From the NCBI RefSeq assembly GCF_900447045.1, contig NZ_UAWH01000017.1, forward strand, positions 5,001-69,000: a stretch of DNA of 64,000 nt, in the 5' to 3' direction. The position numbers and the translations under genes are program-made. Under the pieces are notes generated by a model. It saw only the letters and a program-made list of their open reading frames with translations, was not told the origin of the DNA and did not search any database. Of this stretch, positions 18,839 through 29,161 are shown piece after piece. Origin of the DNA: Clostridium paraputrificum (lineage in GTDB: Bacteria > Bacillota > Clostridia > Clostridiales > Clostridiaceae). Numbering within the stretch: the first letter of the stretch is position 1; the number at the start of each line of letters is the position of its first letter.

Positions 18839-20290
18839 TTATTTTTCTAGTTTTTTTGCCTCTTCCCATAACTTATCCATCTCTTCTAATGTCATTTCTT
18901 CTAATTTAATATTCATGGATTTTGCCTTTGTTTCAATATAATTAAATCTTCGAATAAATTTATCACTTGTTAAATTTAAAGCTTCTTCACTATCCACTTT
19001 TAAAAACCTACTTACATTTACACAAGCAAAAATCAAATCTCCAACTTCTTCTACTATTTTTGCCTTATTTTCACTATTATATACTTCAATTAATTCATTT
19101 ATCTCTTCTCTTACTTTTTTCACAGCTTCTTCTACTTCATTCCAATCAAACCCTACTTTACTTGCCTTCTTTTGAATCTTTTCAGCTCTTATTAATGCAG
19201 GAAGCGCTTTCGCTATACCTTCTAAATCTTCTGTTACACTTTCAATATTCTTTTCTTTCTTTTTAAGATCTTCCCATTCTAATAAAACTTCACTTGACGT
19301 ATTCACATGACTATCTCCAAACACATGAGGATGTCTATATACCATCTTATTACAAATACCTTCTACTATATCATTAAAGTTGAAATATCCATCTTCTTTT
19401 CCTATTGCTGAGTGAAAAACAACTTGTAATAGTACATCTCCAAGTTCCTCTATTAAAGCATTATCCTCTTCCTTATCTATTGCATCAACTACTTCATAAC
19501 TTTCTTCTATAATAGCTTTTTTTATAGACTCATGAGTTTGCTCCCTATCCCAAGGACAACCATCCTCACCCCTTAATGTATCTATTATCTGAATCAAATC
19601 ATATATATCCTTTTTATTATTTAAATCCTTAGGAATATATATAGATGTTAAATAATCTATGTCCTCTTGCATATCTAACTCATATAAAGGTATGTTTCTT
19701 ATGCTTTCTTCACCCTCTATACCTGCTGCCCTACAATATATAATTTCAGTCTCATCATCATAGTATTCTGTTAATGCTAGTTTAACTTCTGAAGCTATCA
19801 ATTGATTGTATACCTGAGTTATTATTGTTCCTATTCTTTTATCTAGAACTTGATTCTTTATATCAAATGCATCTATAACCTTTAATCCATTTATAGGGTC
19901 TATCTTTAATCTATCCATCATTGCATCTATGAAACTAACAGCTGGTAAAATACTATATTCAATTGATGCTTTTTCACACAACTCAATCAAGTTAAATACT
20001 GATTTCTCAGCTACTAAAGGATGCCCTGGAACAGCATAAACTAACTCTCCAGTTTTATTGTATTCTTCTATTATATTTTCTGAAATTCTCTTATACACTT
20101 CATCAAAGCTTTCTGAGCTTTCATAAAAATAATCACAAGTTTTAAAATCAATTCCTTGTTCTTTTATATATTCTACTGTAGGATGCTTCTCTGTTCTAAA
20201 ATATACATTATTACTCTTTCTAATAGCATCTACAGCCCCTATAGTTAATGCTTCTGGTGCTCCAGGTCCTAATCCAACTATCTTAATCAT
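18839..20290 (-). CDS. mazG: Nucleoside triphosphate pyrophosphohydrolase with tetrapyrrole methylase-like domain (MazG/YabN)
   Basis: A two-domain 483-aa protein. The first 220 residues have the SAM-dependent tetrapyrrole methylase fold, starting MIKIVGLGPGAPEALTIGA, with VYAVPGHPLVAE. The C-terminal MazG domain (about 225-483) has LRGEDGCPWDREQTHESI and the metal-binding EESYE and EELGDVLLQVVFHS. MazG hydrolyses NTPs to NMP and pyrophosphate and is thought to clean non-canonical nucleotides. The fusion is the normal Firmicute form (YabN). It follows the SpoVB-like gene by 25 bp. Confidence 0.94.
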   Translation of the reverse strand: MIKIVGLGPGAPEALTIGAVDAIRKSNNVYFRTEKHPTVEYIKEQGIDFKTCDYFYESSESFDEVYKRISENIIEEYNKTGELVYAVPGHPLVAEKSVFNLIELCEKASIEYSILPAVSFIDAMMDRLKIDPINGLKVIDAFDIKNQVLDKRIGTIITQVYNQLIASEVKLALTEYYDDETEIIYCRAAGIEGEESIRNIPLYELDMQEDIDYLTSIYIPKDLNNKKDIYDLIQIIDTLRGEDGCPWDREQTHESIKKAIIEESYEVVDAIDKEEDNALIEELGDVLLQVVFHSAIGKEDGYFNFNDIVEGICNKMVYRHPHVFGDSHVNTSSEVLLEWEDLKKKEKNIESVTEDLEGIAKALPALIRAEKIQKKASKVGFDWNEVEEAVKKVREEINELIEVYNSENKAKIVEEVGDLIFACVNVSRFLKVDSEEALNLTSDKFIRRFNYIETKAKSMNIKLEEMTLEEMDKLWEEAKKLEK

Positions 20291-20315
20291 TAGATTCTCT
20301 CCTTTTTATATATTA

Positions 20316-21854
20316 TTAAGCTTTCTTTCTTATCCTATTTTTCACATCATCTACACTAAATACTCTTAGTGCAAATATACCTATGCCATATATTATAGCA
20401 CCTAAAGATATAGATAGTAAGCATGATATACTATTGCTCATTGTATTTCTATATAAAAAGTTATATGTTAATATTACTACTACAATCATTAAACTAGCTG
20501 CATATCCTGGCTTTATAAAATTGTTATACAGCTCTATATTACTTCCAAGCTTAACCTTCATAGTAATCAAGTTAAGTAATGTAGAAACTATATAAGCTCC
20601 TATAGAGGCAATTACAGCTCCATATATATTTAACTCCGGAATAGCTACTAAAACTACTGTTAATATTACTTTTACAATACATCCAATAAATAAATTTATT
20701 ACAGGAAGAATATATGATCCAACTCCTTGTAATATGGATGTGGTTGTTTGAGTCACTATGATAAATGGTATAGATATAGATAAGTATTTTAGAATATCTA
20801 CCCCATCAAACCTTCCAGGAAATATAAACTTCATTATAGGCTCTGCCATAAAGAAAAGTCCAAAAAAACATGGTACTGCTATAACTGATGAAAGTTTCAA
20901 TGATAAATTAATCTTATTTCTTACTTCTCCTTGTTTTCTTAAAAAATAGCACTCTGCAATTATAGGAATTAAAGATGTACAAAGAGCCATAGATAAAGTT
21001 AGTGGAATATTTACGATAACAGATGCCTTACCTGTTAATTGTCCATATAATATAGTTGCCTGCTGACCGGAAAAACCTGCACTATTCAACCTTTGTGGCA
21101 CTAGTATAGAATCAATCAAACTCATTATAGAGCCAACAGTAGCCCCTAGTGAAATTGGTATAGCCATTTTTAATATTCTATTTAACACCTCAGGATTACT
21201 TTTTATCTTTTTTATTCCATAACTCCTTTTAACTCGCATATATTTAAAACCTAAATAAACACTTCCTATAAGGCCTCCAGCAGCAGCTCCAAATGCTGCT
21301 CCACCTGCCGAGTATTCAATACCTCTTGGTCTTAATACTATCGCTAATCCAACTCCAACTACAACTCTACCAATTTGCTCTAAAATTTGAGATATTGCTG
21401 ATGGAGTCATATTTTGCAACCCCTGAAAGTATCCTCTAAATACAGTCATAATAGAAATTATTACTGGTGCAAATGAAATTCCTATAAGCGAATAATATGC
21501 TTCTGGTCTCCATTCTAAAATACTCATAATTGGACGTGCAAAAAGAAATAATATACAAGATGTGCCTGTCCCAAGAATAAGCATAAGCATAGATGATTCT
21601 TTTACTATTTCAAAACCACCCTTAACATCTCCAACTGCATTTCTTTCAGATATTAGTTTAGACATAGCTATAGGAACTCCTGATGCCATTGCAACAAAAA
21701 ACATATATAATGGATACGATAATTGATAATATCCTATCCCTTCATCTCCAATTAGCATAACTAATGGCCACCTAAAAAATAACCCTAAGAACCTTGTCAA
21801 TATTCCAGCTATACCTAATATAAGGCTACCTTTTATTAAAGATTGTTTTTTCAT
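20316..21854 (-). CDS. SpoVB/YabM-like MOP-family flippase
   Basis: A 512-aa protein with about 14 membrane segments and the opening LIKGSLILGIAGILTRFLGL of the SpoVB/MurJ-type branch of the MOP exporters. Such proteins flip lipid-linked sugar precursors across the membrane. SpoVB is needed for spore cortex synthesis in Bacillus. Position between spoVT and mazG corresponds to B. subtilis yabM, a SpoVB paralogue, so I give no symbol. The ATG follows TTGGAGGTATTTT. Confidence 0.88.
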   Translation of the reverse strand: MKKQSLIKGSLILGIAGILTRFLGLFFRWPLVMLIGDEGIGYYQLSYPLYMFFVAMASGVPIAMSKLISERNAVGDVKGGFEIVKESSMLMLILGTGTSCILFLFARPIMSILEWRPEAYYSLIGISFAPVIISIMTVFRGYFQGLQNMTPSAISQILEQIGRVVVGVGLAIVLRPRGIEYSAGGAAFGAAAGGLIGSVYLGFKYMRVKRSYGIKKIKSNPEVLNRILKMAIPISLGATVGSIMSLIDSILVPQRLNSAGFSGQQATILYGQLTGKASVIVNIPLTLSMALCTSLIPIIAECYFLRKQGEVRNKINLSLKLSSVIAVPCFFGLFFMAEPIMKFIFPGRFDGVDILKYLSISIPFIIVTQTTTSILQGVGSYILPVINLFIGCIVKVILTVVLVAIPELNIYGAVIASIGAYIVSTLLNLITMKVKLGSNIELYNNFIKPGYAASLMIVVVILTYNFLYRNTMSNSISCLLSISLGAIIYGIGIFALRVFSVDDVKNRIRKKA

Positions 21855-21955
21855 AAAATACCTCCAAACTTTACATGGTACTAATTATTTTTATTTCAAG
21901 CTTAGAGGTATTATTACTGTTTATTTACATTATTTTTATTCAGGATATAAAAAGA

Positions 21956-22513
21956 TTACTGTTCCATTTGCTTTCCAAGGAACGCAGAAGCAGTTTCTGC
22001 TAACTTTATTTCTAATTCACCTAACTTTTCTCCTGCTTGCTTAGATAATATGACTACAGCACCTATAGCATCTCCTTCTGCTATTATAGGAGAAATAACT
22101 TGTGAAACATATTTTTCTTCTGCTCCATCATCATCATTATGTAATGGAATTATTTTATCTCCTCCTTCTCCAAGAAGAACTGTTTTTCTATCATCCATTA
22201 TCTTTTCTAACTCATTACTTATTTTTCTTTCTATGTAATCTTTCTTTGGGCCACCACTAGCAGATATGAAAGCATCCTTATCAGATATTAAAACAATATG
22301 TCCTATAGCTTGTTGTAAGCTTTCTGCATATTCCTTTGAGAAATCTGTTAATTCTCCGATTGGAGAATATTTCTTTAATATTACTCCACCTTCTCTATCT
22401 GTAAATATCTCTAATGGATCCCCTTCTCTAATTCTTAAAGTTCTTCTTATTTCTTTTGGTATAACAACTCTACCTAAATCATCAATACGTCTTACAATTC
22501 CTGTAGCTTTCAT
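21956..22513 (-). CDS. spoVT: Stage V sporulation protein T (AbrB-type regulator)
   Basis: Forespore transcription regulator that tunes sigma-G genes. The 185 aa have the AbrB swapped-hairpin DNA-binding domain (1-50: MKATGIVRRIDDLGRVVIPK, RTLRIREGDPLEIF) and a C-terminal GAF-like domain (about 55-180). The ATG lies 13 nt after AAGGAGG. A possible sigma-G-type promoter is upstream. The order prsA-spoVT-yabM-mazG follows the Bacillus pattern. Confidence 0.97.
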   Translation of the reverse strand: MKATGIVRRIDDLGRVVIPKEIRRTLRIREGDPLEIFTDREGGVILKKYSPIGELTDFSKEYAESLQQAIGHIVLISDKDAFISASGGPKKDYIERKISNELEKIMDDRKTVLLGEGGDKIIPLHNDDDGAEEKYVSQVISPIIAEGDAIGAVVILSKQAGEKLGELEIKLAETASAFLGKQMEQ

Positions 22514-22559
22514 TATTAAAATTGACCTCCTTAAAAAACTAATTAATTTGTAGCACTAT

Positions 22560-22588
22560 TATTATTTGACTTCTTAGAAATTTTATTC
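22560..22588 (-). promoter_or_regulatory. Possible sigma-G-type promoter of spoVT
   Basis: Minus strand GAATA (22588-22584), 17 bp, AATAATA (22566-22560). This resembles the gnATR / cAtnnTA pattern recognised by sigma-G, the factor that reads spoVT in Bacillus. AT-rich context makes chance matches likely. Confidence 0.35.
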
Positions 22589-22613
22589 ACATATAGCCAA
22601 TATTTATATAAAT

Positions 22614-22645
22614 AAAAAAAGTAGGGATTAGTTTCCCTACTTTTC
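22614..22645 (-). terminator. Intrinsic terminator after prsA
   Basis: Minus strand stem AAAGTAGGGA/TCCCTACTTT with a 6-nt loop, followed by a run of seven T in total. Confidence 0.92.
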
Positions 22646-22652
22646 CTATCTA

Positions 22653-23666
22653 TTAAAATCTATCAGTATAAGTTTTTACATTATATTCTTTCTTTAACTC
22701 TTCAATCTTTTTATTATAAGCTTCAGTTACTTTCTCTGATTTAATAGCTTCACTAACTTCTTTTTTAACTTCCTCTAGAGTTTTTACTTTTTCTTCCCCT
22801 TGAACATTTGCAACAGTTATTAAATGCCATCCAAACTTAGATTTTACTGGTTGAGATATTTCTCCATTCTTTAACTTCTTAAATGCTGCATCAAACTCTT
22901 CCACCATTCCGCTATTTTCATATTCTACCCAGCCTAAATATCCACCTTTGCCTTTTGTAGAATCTGTGTTATAAGTATCTGCTTGCTTTTTAAAATCATC
23001 TAGATTTTTAATTTGAGCTCTTACTTCCTTAGCCTTTTCTTCAGAATCTAATAATATATTATAAGTATCAGCACCTGCTTTTGTTGTATATTTTGACGCC
23101 TTATTCTTTTCATAATATTCACTTATCTCTTCATCCGAAACTGTTACATCTTTACTAACTTCTTCTCTTAACTTGTCATTAACATCACTTGCAATAACTA
23201 TCTCCTTAAGAAATGCTTCATATTCTTCTACTGTCATTCCATAAGATGATTTTATTTCTTTTTCATAAGCTTCTTTACTTCCTGCTACCTTTATTAACGC
23301 TTGTATTTGCTCATCAAGTTTCTTTTTAGCTTCTTCATCAGTCATAAGCAAGTTATTATCTTTACCATATTGTACAAGTAAAGCTCTAAGTACCATAAAA
23401 TCTAATTCTTCTTCTCTAGCAGATTTTAAATCTTCTTTTATATCTTCATTAGTTTCAAAGTCTTCTCCATATTGAGTCTTTAGATACTCTAATGTTGATT
23501 TCATAGAATCATCTAAATCTCCTCTTGTAATCTTCTCATTGTTAACCTTAGCTAATACAACTTTTCTTTTTGATTCTGGTGTTCTTTCTATCATATTACA
23601 TCCAGCTAAAGAAAACATCATTATACCGGCTACAGCCATAGTCACATACCTTTTTATCTTATTCAA
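22653..23666 (-). CDS. prsA: PrsA-like foldase lipoprotein (parvulin PPIase)
   Basis: Extracytoplasmic chaperone and peptidyl-prolyl isomerase for secreted proteins. The 337 aa begin with a lipoprotein signal (KRYVTMAVAGIMMFSLAGCN; lipobox LAGC with Cys near residue 23). A SurA_N-like helical region follows, then the PpiC/rotamase domain (about 200-295: KGKGGYLGWVEYENSGMVEE, SQPVKSKFGWHLI). The C-terminus is a helical tail. A terminator closes it. It stands between mfd and spoVT, a place where clostridia often have a SurA/PrsA-type gene. Confidence 0.93.
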   Translation of the reverse strand: MNKIKRYVTMAVAGIMMFSLAGCNMIERTPESKRKVVLAKVNNEKITRGDLDDSMKSTLEYLKTQYGEDFETNEDIKEDLKSAREEELDFMVLRALLVQYGKDNNLLMTDEEAKKKLDEQIQALIKVAGSKEAYEKEIKSSYGMTVEEYEAFLKEIVIASDVNDKLREEVSKDVTVSDEEISEYYEKNKASKYTTKAGADTYNILLDSEEKAKEVRAQIKNLDDFKKQADTYNTDSTKGKGGYLGWVEYENSGMVEEFDAAFKKLKNGEISQPVKSKFGWHLITVANVQGEEKVKTLEEVKKEVSEAIKSEKVTEAYNKKIEELKKEYNVKTYTDRF

Positions 23667-23761
23667 AGCTATTCCCTCACTTTTCTCTTTATTAAGTAAA
23701 ATTTATACAGTATAAGTATACAATATTAATGTGTCATTTCAAATACAAATACCTTCTGTAT

Positions 23762-26700
23762 TTATTTATTTTTTATTAAATTTTCTAACATCTCTTTAAA
23801 GAAAGCTAACATGTTTTCTTTCTTTTGATCTTTTAGCTTAAATATAAAGGATGGTGCTTCCCCAAACTTCAGCATTATACTATCTTTATACTTCTCTATT
23901 ATTATTTTAAATATCTTCTCGTAATCACTGTCTCCTGCTTGGAATCTAAAGCTAACATCATTTCCGCTTTCTTTTATTTCTTCTATGGATAATAACTTAG
24001 CTCTACTCTTTATGTATGCAATATCCATTAAGTTATAAACAGGATCTGGAATATCTGAATATCTATCCTCTAGCTCCTCTTTTATATCCATATACTCGTC
24101 TATGCTTTCTATAGCTGCAATCTTTTTATATACTTCTATTTTTTGCATCTCATCTTCTATATATGATGATGGAATATATGCATCAACTTTTAAGTCCACC
24201 GTTGTCTCTATAGGTTCTTTATCAATATCACCCTTAATTAGTTTCACTGTATCTTCTAGCATTCTACAATACAAGTCATATCCTATAGCAGCCATATGTC
24301 CATGCTGTGCAGATCCCATCATGTTTCCAGCACCTCTAATTTCAAGATCCCTCATAGCTATCTTAAAGCCCGAACCTAACTCAGTAAAGTCTTTAAGAGC
24401 TTTTAGCCTTTTTTCTGCAACCTCAGTTAAAACTTTATCCTTTGTATATAATAAGTAAGCATATGCTATTCTATTAGAACGACCAACTCTTCCTCTTAAC
24501 TGATATAACTGAGATAATCCCATTTTATCTGCATTATATATAATAATTGTATTTACATTCTGAATGTCAATTCCAGTTTCAATTATAGTTGTACATACAA
24601 GTACATTATATTCATTAGTCATAAAATCTAGCATTTCTTTTTCTAATTGTCTTTCTGTCATTTGTCCATGAGCTACTCCAACTCTACTTTCAGGAACAAG
24701 ATTTTTAATGTAGTTAGCTATTTTTTCAATATCCTCTACCCTATTGTATACAAAGTATACTTGACCACCTCTACCTATTTCTCTCATAATTGCATCTCGA
24801 ATTAATTGATCATTCTGCTCAACAACATAAGTTTGTATAGGATAACGTTCCTCTGGTGGTGTCTCTATTACAGATATATCCCTAACACCAGTTAAAGACA
24901 TATGTAATGTTCTCGGAATAGGGGTAGCACTTAAAGTAAGAACATCTACATTCTTCTTTAGATTCTTAATTTTCTCTTTTTGTGCAACACCAAATCGTTG
25001 CTCCTCATCTACTATTAATAGCCCTAGATCTTTAAATACTATATCTTTAGAAACCAATCTATGAGTTCCAACTAAAATATCTACATTACCTTCTTTTACA
25101 GATTGCAAAGTACTTTTTTGTTCCTTAGTAGTTCTAAATCTACTTACCATATCTATTTTAATTGGAAAATCTGAAAATCTCTTAATCATATTTTTATAAT
25201 GCTGCTCAGCTAATATTGTAGTAGGAACAAGAAATGCTACTTGTTTCCCTTCCATTACAGCTTTAAATGCTGCTCTTAAAGCAACCTCTGTTTTTCCATA
25301 CCCAACATCACCACAAAGTAATCTATCCATTGGTTTGTCTGATTCCATATCCTTCTTAATTTCTTCTATTGATGATAGTTGATCAGGTGTTTCTTGGAAC
25401 GGGAATTCATCCTCAAACTGCATTTGCCATTCTGTATCCTTTGAATATTTATATCCCTTAACCGCAGCTCTTGCAGCATAAAGTTTTACTAAATCCTCTG
25501 CAATTTCATTGATAGATTTTTTAACTTTACTCTTAGCCTTTTGCCACTCTGCTCCACCTAGTTTATTTACTTTAGGGGATTTTCCCTCACTTCCAATATA
25601 CTTTTGGACTAAATCTAATTGATCAACAGGCACATATAACTTATCACCTTTATCATATACAATATCTAGATAATCTCTCTTATGTCCACTAACCTCTATT
25701 TGTTTAATCCCCTTATATACACCTATTCCATGGTTTACATGTACTACATAATCTCCAGGTTTTAATTCAGCAAAGCTTTTTATTTTAGATACACCTTTGC
25801 TCTTACTTTTGCTTTTAGACAGCTTTCTTTTAGCTTCTCCAAATACCTCTTTGTCTGATATCACGCAGGTTTTATACTTAGGGCACTCAAATCCCTTTAA
25901 TAAATTTCCAAATGTTATAACAACTTCTCCTAATGCTATAGATTCAATATTATCTCTATAACTACTCTCTATTTCTCTTTCTCTAAGTGTAGAAACGAGC
26001 CTTTCTCCTCTAACTCGTGTACCTGATAATATAACTGTTCTATACCCGTCTTTTTTCTTCTTTAAAATATCTTCAATTAGCAAATCCAATTGACCTTGAT
26101 AATGATGCAAAATAGCAGAATTAATCTCTATCTTCCTTATAGGGGATAAGAATCCCCCTCCCTTATTAATTGCATCCATAGTAATATTTATCTTTTCTTC
26201 TAATAAGTCAATAAGTTCTTCTTTCTCAAGTAATAGTTTTCCTTGAGAAGGTAGTATATCTCCCCTTTGAAGAAAAATAGAGTAATTTTCATTAAACTCT
26301 AAGTAGGTACTATCTAACTTACCCAGACATCTTACCTTATCATCAAGAACAAATATATAATCTTCTAAGTAGTCAAATAAACTCTCACTCTTCTTATAGA
26401 ACAATGGTAAATAGCTATCTATAGTTTCAAAATCATGAGTTTCTCTTAGCTCTTCCAAGTTCTTAGAAATAATAGTATTTAACTTAATACCTCTTTCTTT
26501 ATCCTTATTATTCTTTAATGTTAAGTCTAATTCTTCTCTAATGTTACTTAATGCATAATCTATAATTTCATCATCTATTATAATTTCTTTTGCAGGGAAA
26601 ACTTCGATACAATTAACTTTCTCAATACTTCTTTGAGATTCTGTATTAAAGGTTCTTATAGAATCTATTTCATCACCAAACAATTCAATTCTATATGGAT

Positions 26701-27268
26701 ATATAGAATTTGTAGGGAACAAGTCTAAGAGCCCTCCACGAAGTGAGAACTCTCCTTTTCCCTCTACAACATCAACTCTATCATAACCTGCTTCAACAAG
26801 TATCTTAGATAACTCCTTAAAATCAACCTCATCACCTACACTAATACTAACTGTATGTGTTTTAAAAAGATCTTTTGGAGTATATCTAGCTGCAAATGCA
26901 TCAATTGATGTTACTATTATATTTTTATTATTTGATAATATTTCTTTTATTACATTTAGCCTTGCCCATCTTAGATCTCCTGAAATTGCATCAACATTAT
27001 AAAACACTATTTCTTTAGCTGGGAAATAATATACATTGCTTAAATATAAATTTAAATCTTCATATAAATTCTTAGCTTCCATATCGCTATTAGTTATTAT
27101 AACAACAGGTTTGTTACTAACTTCATATATTCCATTTATCACATAGGATTTACCTGATTCCGATAATCCTTCAATTTCTATAGGATGTTTATCACCTTTT
27201 ATATATGATTCCAGCTCAATAAATTCTTCACTACTTATTAAGGGTTCCATTAACCCTCTCAACCTCAT
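23762..27268 (-). CDS. mfd: Transcription-repair coupling factor Mfd
   Basis: Removes RNA polymerase stalled at DNA lesions and recruits UvrA. The protein (1168 aa from the chosen start) has the UvrB-like N-terminus, a CarD-like RNA-polymerase-binding domain (ELKPGDYVVHVNHGIGVYKG, about 500-560), RecG-like helicase motifs (LLCGDVGYGKTEVALRAAFK; VDEEQRFGV; LSATPIPRTLHMSL) and the C-terminal TRCF domain. The ATG at 27268 (MRLRGLMEPL) has AGGATGGTG upstream at normal distance. An ATG four codons earlier has none. pth precedes it by 14 bp, so the two are co-transcribed. Confidence 0.96.
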   Translation of the reverse strand: MRLRGLMEPLISSEEFIELESYIKGDKHPIEIEGLSESGKSYVINGIYEVSNKPVVIITNSDMEAKNLYEDLNLYLSNVYYFPAKEIVFYNVDAISGDLRWARLNVIKEILSNNKNIIVTSIDAFAARYTPKDLFKTHTVSISVGDEVDFKELSKILVEAGYDRVDVVEGKGEFSLRGGLLDLFPTNSIYPYRIELFGDEIDSIRTFNTESQRSIEKVNCIEVFPAKEIIIDDEIIDYALSNIREELDLTLKNNKDKERGIKLNTIISKNLEELRETHDFETIDSYLPLFYKKSESLFDYLEDYIFVLDDKVRCLGKLDSTYLEFNENYSIFLQRGDILPSQGKLLLEKEELIDLLEEKINITMDAINKGGGFLSPIRKIEINSAILHHYQGQLDLLIEDILKKKKDGYRTVILSGTRVRGERLVSTLREREIESSYRDNIESIALGEVVITFGNLLKGFECPKYKTCVISDKEVFGEAKRKLSKSKSKSKGVSKIKSFAELKPGDYVVHVNHGIGVYKGIKQIEVSGHKRDYLDIVYDKGDKLYVPVDQLDLVQKYIGSEGKSPKVNKLGGAEWQKAKSKVKKSINEIAEDLVKLYAARAAVKGYKYSKDTEWQMQFEDEFPFQETPDQLSSIEEIKKDMESDKPMDRLLCGDVGYGKTEVALRAAFKAVMEGKQVAFLVPTTILAEQHYKNMIKRFSDFPIKIDMVSRFRTTKEQKSTLQSVKEGNVDILVGTHRLVSKDIVFKDLGLLIVDEEQRFGVAQKEKIKNLKKNVDVLTLSATPIPRTLHMSLTGVRDISVIETPPEERYPIQTYVVEQNDQLIRDAIMREIGRGGQVYFVYNRVEDIEKIANYIKNLVPESRVGVAHGQMTERQLEKEMLDFMTNEYNVLVCTTIIETGIDIQNVNTIIIYNADKMGLSQLYQLRGRVGRSNRIAYAYLLYTKDKVLTEVAEKRLKALKDFTELGSGFKIAMRDLEIRGAGNMMGSAQHGHMAAIGYDLYCRMLEDTVKLIKGDIDKEPIETTVDLKVDAYIPSSYIEDEMQKIEVYKKIAAIESIDEYMDIKEELEDRYSDIPDPVYNLMDIAYIKSRAKLLSIEEIKESGNDVSFRFQAGDSDYEKIFKIIIEKYKDSIMLKFGEAPSFIFKLKDQKKENMLAFFKEMLENLIKNK

Positions 27269-27282
27269 TTTACGCACCATCC

Positions 27283-27858
27283 TTAAATCTTCTTATTTGG
27301 TATAAACCCATTAAATCTATTCATTGCCTCTTTAGTATCAGTCTTAATTATAACTTCTACCGAATCAACAACAGCCTTTAAAGTTTCTTCCAACACTTCT
27401 CTTTCTTCTTTAGAGAACTTTCCTAATACATGATTAACTAGATCAAATTTAGGTTGTCCTACCCCTATTTTTATTCTAGAGAAAATATCAGAACCTAAAT
27501 GAGCAATTATGCTTTTTATACCATTATGTCCACCTGCACTACCCTTTTCTCTTATTCTTATTCTTCCAACTTCTAGACTTATATCATCATAAAGCACTAA
27601 AACATCCTCATTAGAAAGTTTATAAAAATCCATTATTGCCCTTAAACTTTCTCCACTTAAATTCATATATGTTGTAGGCTTTAAAAGTATAACCTTTTCA
27701 CCGCCTATGAATCCTTCTCCATAGACACTTTTAAATTTTATCCTATTTAATTCTATATTATACTTTTCAGCAATTTTATCTATAGCATCAAAACCAATAT
27801 TATGTCTTGTATTTTCATATTCTTTCCCTGGATTTCCTAGTCCAACTATTAAAAACAT
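27283..27858 (-). CDS. pth: Peptidyl-tRNA hydrolase
   Basis: Frees tRNA from peptidyl-tRNA that drops off the ribosome. The 191-aa protein has all family marks: [20 protein letters not shown] at the start (catalytic His in TRHN), [14 protein letters not shown] near 58-71, and [20 protein letters not shown] with HNGIKSI after it. The ATG follows AAGGAGAATAGGT. mfd follows directly, as in Bacillus (spoVC-mfd). Confidence 0.97.
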   Translation of the reverse strand: MFLIVGLGNPGKEYENTRHNIGFDAIDKIAEKYNIELNRIKFKSVYGEGFIGGEKVILLKPTTYMNLSGESLRAIMDFYKLSNEDVLVLYDDISLEVGRIRIREKGSAGGHNGIKSIIAHLGSDIFSRIKIGVGQPKFDLVNHVLGKFSKEEREVLEETLKAVVDSVEVIIKTDTKEAMNRFNGFIPNKKI

Positions 27859-27940
27859 ACCTATTCTCCTTTTGTTTCAATTATTATCTTAAATAATTAT
27901 ACTAAATAATATTATACTATTAAAATATCCAATTATAATA

Positions 27941-27968
27941 AAAATAAAAAAGTAACCAAGTTACTTTA
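27941..27968 (-). terminator. Second of two tandem terminators after the pseudoprotease gene
   Basis: Minus strand AAAGTAAC-TTG-GTTACTTT followed by TTTATTTTT. It lies 25 bp beyond a first terminator. Confidence 0.75.
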
Positions 27969-27992
27969 TATTTAAACTGTACAAAATATCTA

Positions 27993-28024
27993 AAAATAAA
28001 AGAGATCTTCATATGATCTCTTTT
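27993..28024 (-). terminator. First terminator after the pseudoprotease gene
   Basis: Minus strand AAAAGAGATC-ATATGAA-GATCTCTTTT followed by ATTTTTAG, directly after the stop codon. Confidence 0.85.
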
Positions 28025-28026
28025 TA

Positions 28027-29145
28027 TTACATGACCAACTCTATATTAGTTTTTATTCCATCGTGAAGTATAGTACCTTTAACAATATCACCAGGGTCTT
28101 TATCCTTAACTAATTTATATATATCTTCCGGTTTATCAACTTCAACCCCATTTATATTAATTATTATATCAGTAGGAGTTATTCCAGCTTTATCTGCAAT
28201 TCCTCCAGCTTTTACAGTAGCAACATATACACCTTTAACATTTTCTTGTTTTTCACTCAAGGCAATTCCCCTATTTATTCCTAATATATCGGTATTTTCT
28301 ATTAATCTTTCTACTATATGGCTAACTTCATTTCCACTTATAGCGAAACTCAAGTCATCTTCACCAAACTTATTATCTATAAACTTACTATTCATGGCAA
28401 TTAACTTACCATTCATATTACATATCACTCCACCGTCATTAAACTTATTAATAACTGTATTAGTTTGAACTATTGAATATACATTCCCTTTATCATCCTT
28501 TACTTTATCATTCGTTGATGTTATTACTCCAGGCAAAGATATGCCTACATAACTATCCGACATAGCATTTCCTATTGATACAATAAATTCCCCTTCTTTA
28601 TAATTGTTACATTCCTCTATTTCTATTGGTACCAAATTATCATAATCTATTTTTATCAATGCTATATCTGCTGTTTTATCATAGGCTACTAAATCACCTT
28701 TTGTGGGCTTAATACCTGGTGCTGTCACATTCACATAAATATCCTTGAAATTTTTAACTCTTGCATAACTTGTAATTATGTATCCTTCTTTTCTTATGGC
28801 TATACCTGTTACATTTTCTTCTTCATATGTATTATATGAAAGTTTGCTCTCCTCATTAGAAATACTAACCATAGAATATGATACCTTCTCTATTGCTTCA
28901 GAAAAGCTCTTTTGTAAGGAATCTTTATTAATCCCATAATTTTGCGTTGTACTATTTAAAACATTTTCCTTCGAAAAACTTTTTTGAATTATAACTTTTG
29001 CAGATATGGCTCCACTTATGGCTGCAATAAGTATAAAACATATAATTATAACTATATTTTTAATTCTAAAGTATCTTACTCTTTTTCTAAAATATATTTG
29101 CGACTCATTTTCTTGACTTCTATTCCCATTTTCTTCGTCACTCAT
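28027..29145 (-). CDS. HtrA-like membrane PDZ protein with a degenerate trypsin fold (probable pseudoprotease)
   Basis: 372 aa: a cytoplasmic N-terminus, one membrane segment (about 31-53), an extracellular trypsin-like domain (about 75-280) and a PDZ domain (about 285-372, GVYVATVKAGGIADKAGI). The fold follows HtrA/DegP, but two of three catalytic residues are gone. The usual TNNHVV block reads TSYARV (Ala near 128 in place of His), and the GNSGG serine loop reads FNDGG (Asp near 237 in place of Ser). The aspartate block is kept (TADIALIKI, Asp160). It lies 16 bp after a sensor kinase gene in the same transcript, so it may act as a signal-binding partner, not a protease. Fold assignment is firm; function is inferred. 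Confidence 0.88.
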   Translation of the reverse strand: MSDEENGNRSQENESQIYFRKRVRYFRIKNIVIIICFILIAAISGAISAKVIIQKSFSKENVLNSTTQNYGINKDSLQKSFSEAIEKVSYSMVSISNEESKLSYNTYEEENVTGIAIRKEGYIITSYARVKNFKDIYVNVTAPGIKPTKGDLVAYDKTADIALIKIDYDNLVPIEIEECNNYKEGEFIVSIGNAMSDSYVGISLPGVITSTNDKVKDDKGNVYSIVQTNTVINKFNDGGVICNMNGKLIAMNSKFIDNKFGEDDLSFAISGNEVSHIVERLIENTDILGINRGIALSEKQENVKGVYVATVKAGGIADKAGITPTDIIININGVEVDKPEDIYKLVKDKDPGDIVKGTILHDGIKTNIELVM

Positions 29146-29161
29146 AAAACCCCTCCAAAAA

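Noticed and set aside
18967..19266. 99-codon plus-strand leucine-rich frame
   Set aside because: It is antisense to the MazG domain; the leucines come from complement codons of Lys/Glu-rich helices.
28027..29145. Active HtrA/DegP protease
   Set aside because: His and Ser of the triad are replaced in the expected motifs, so an active serine protease should not be assumed.
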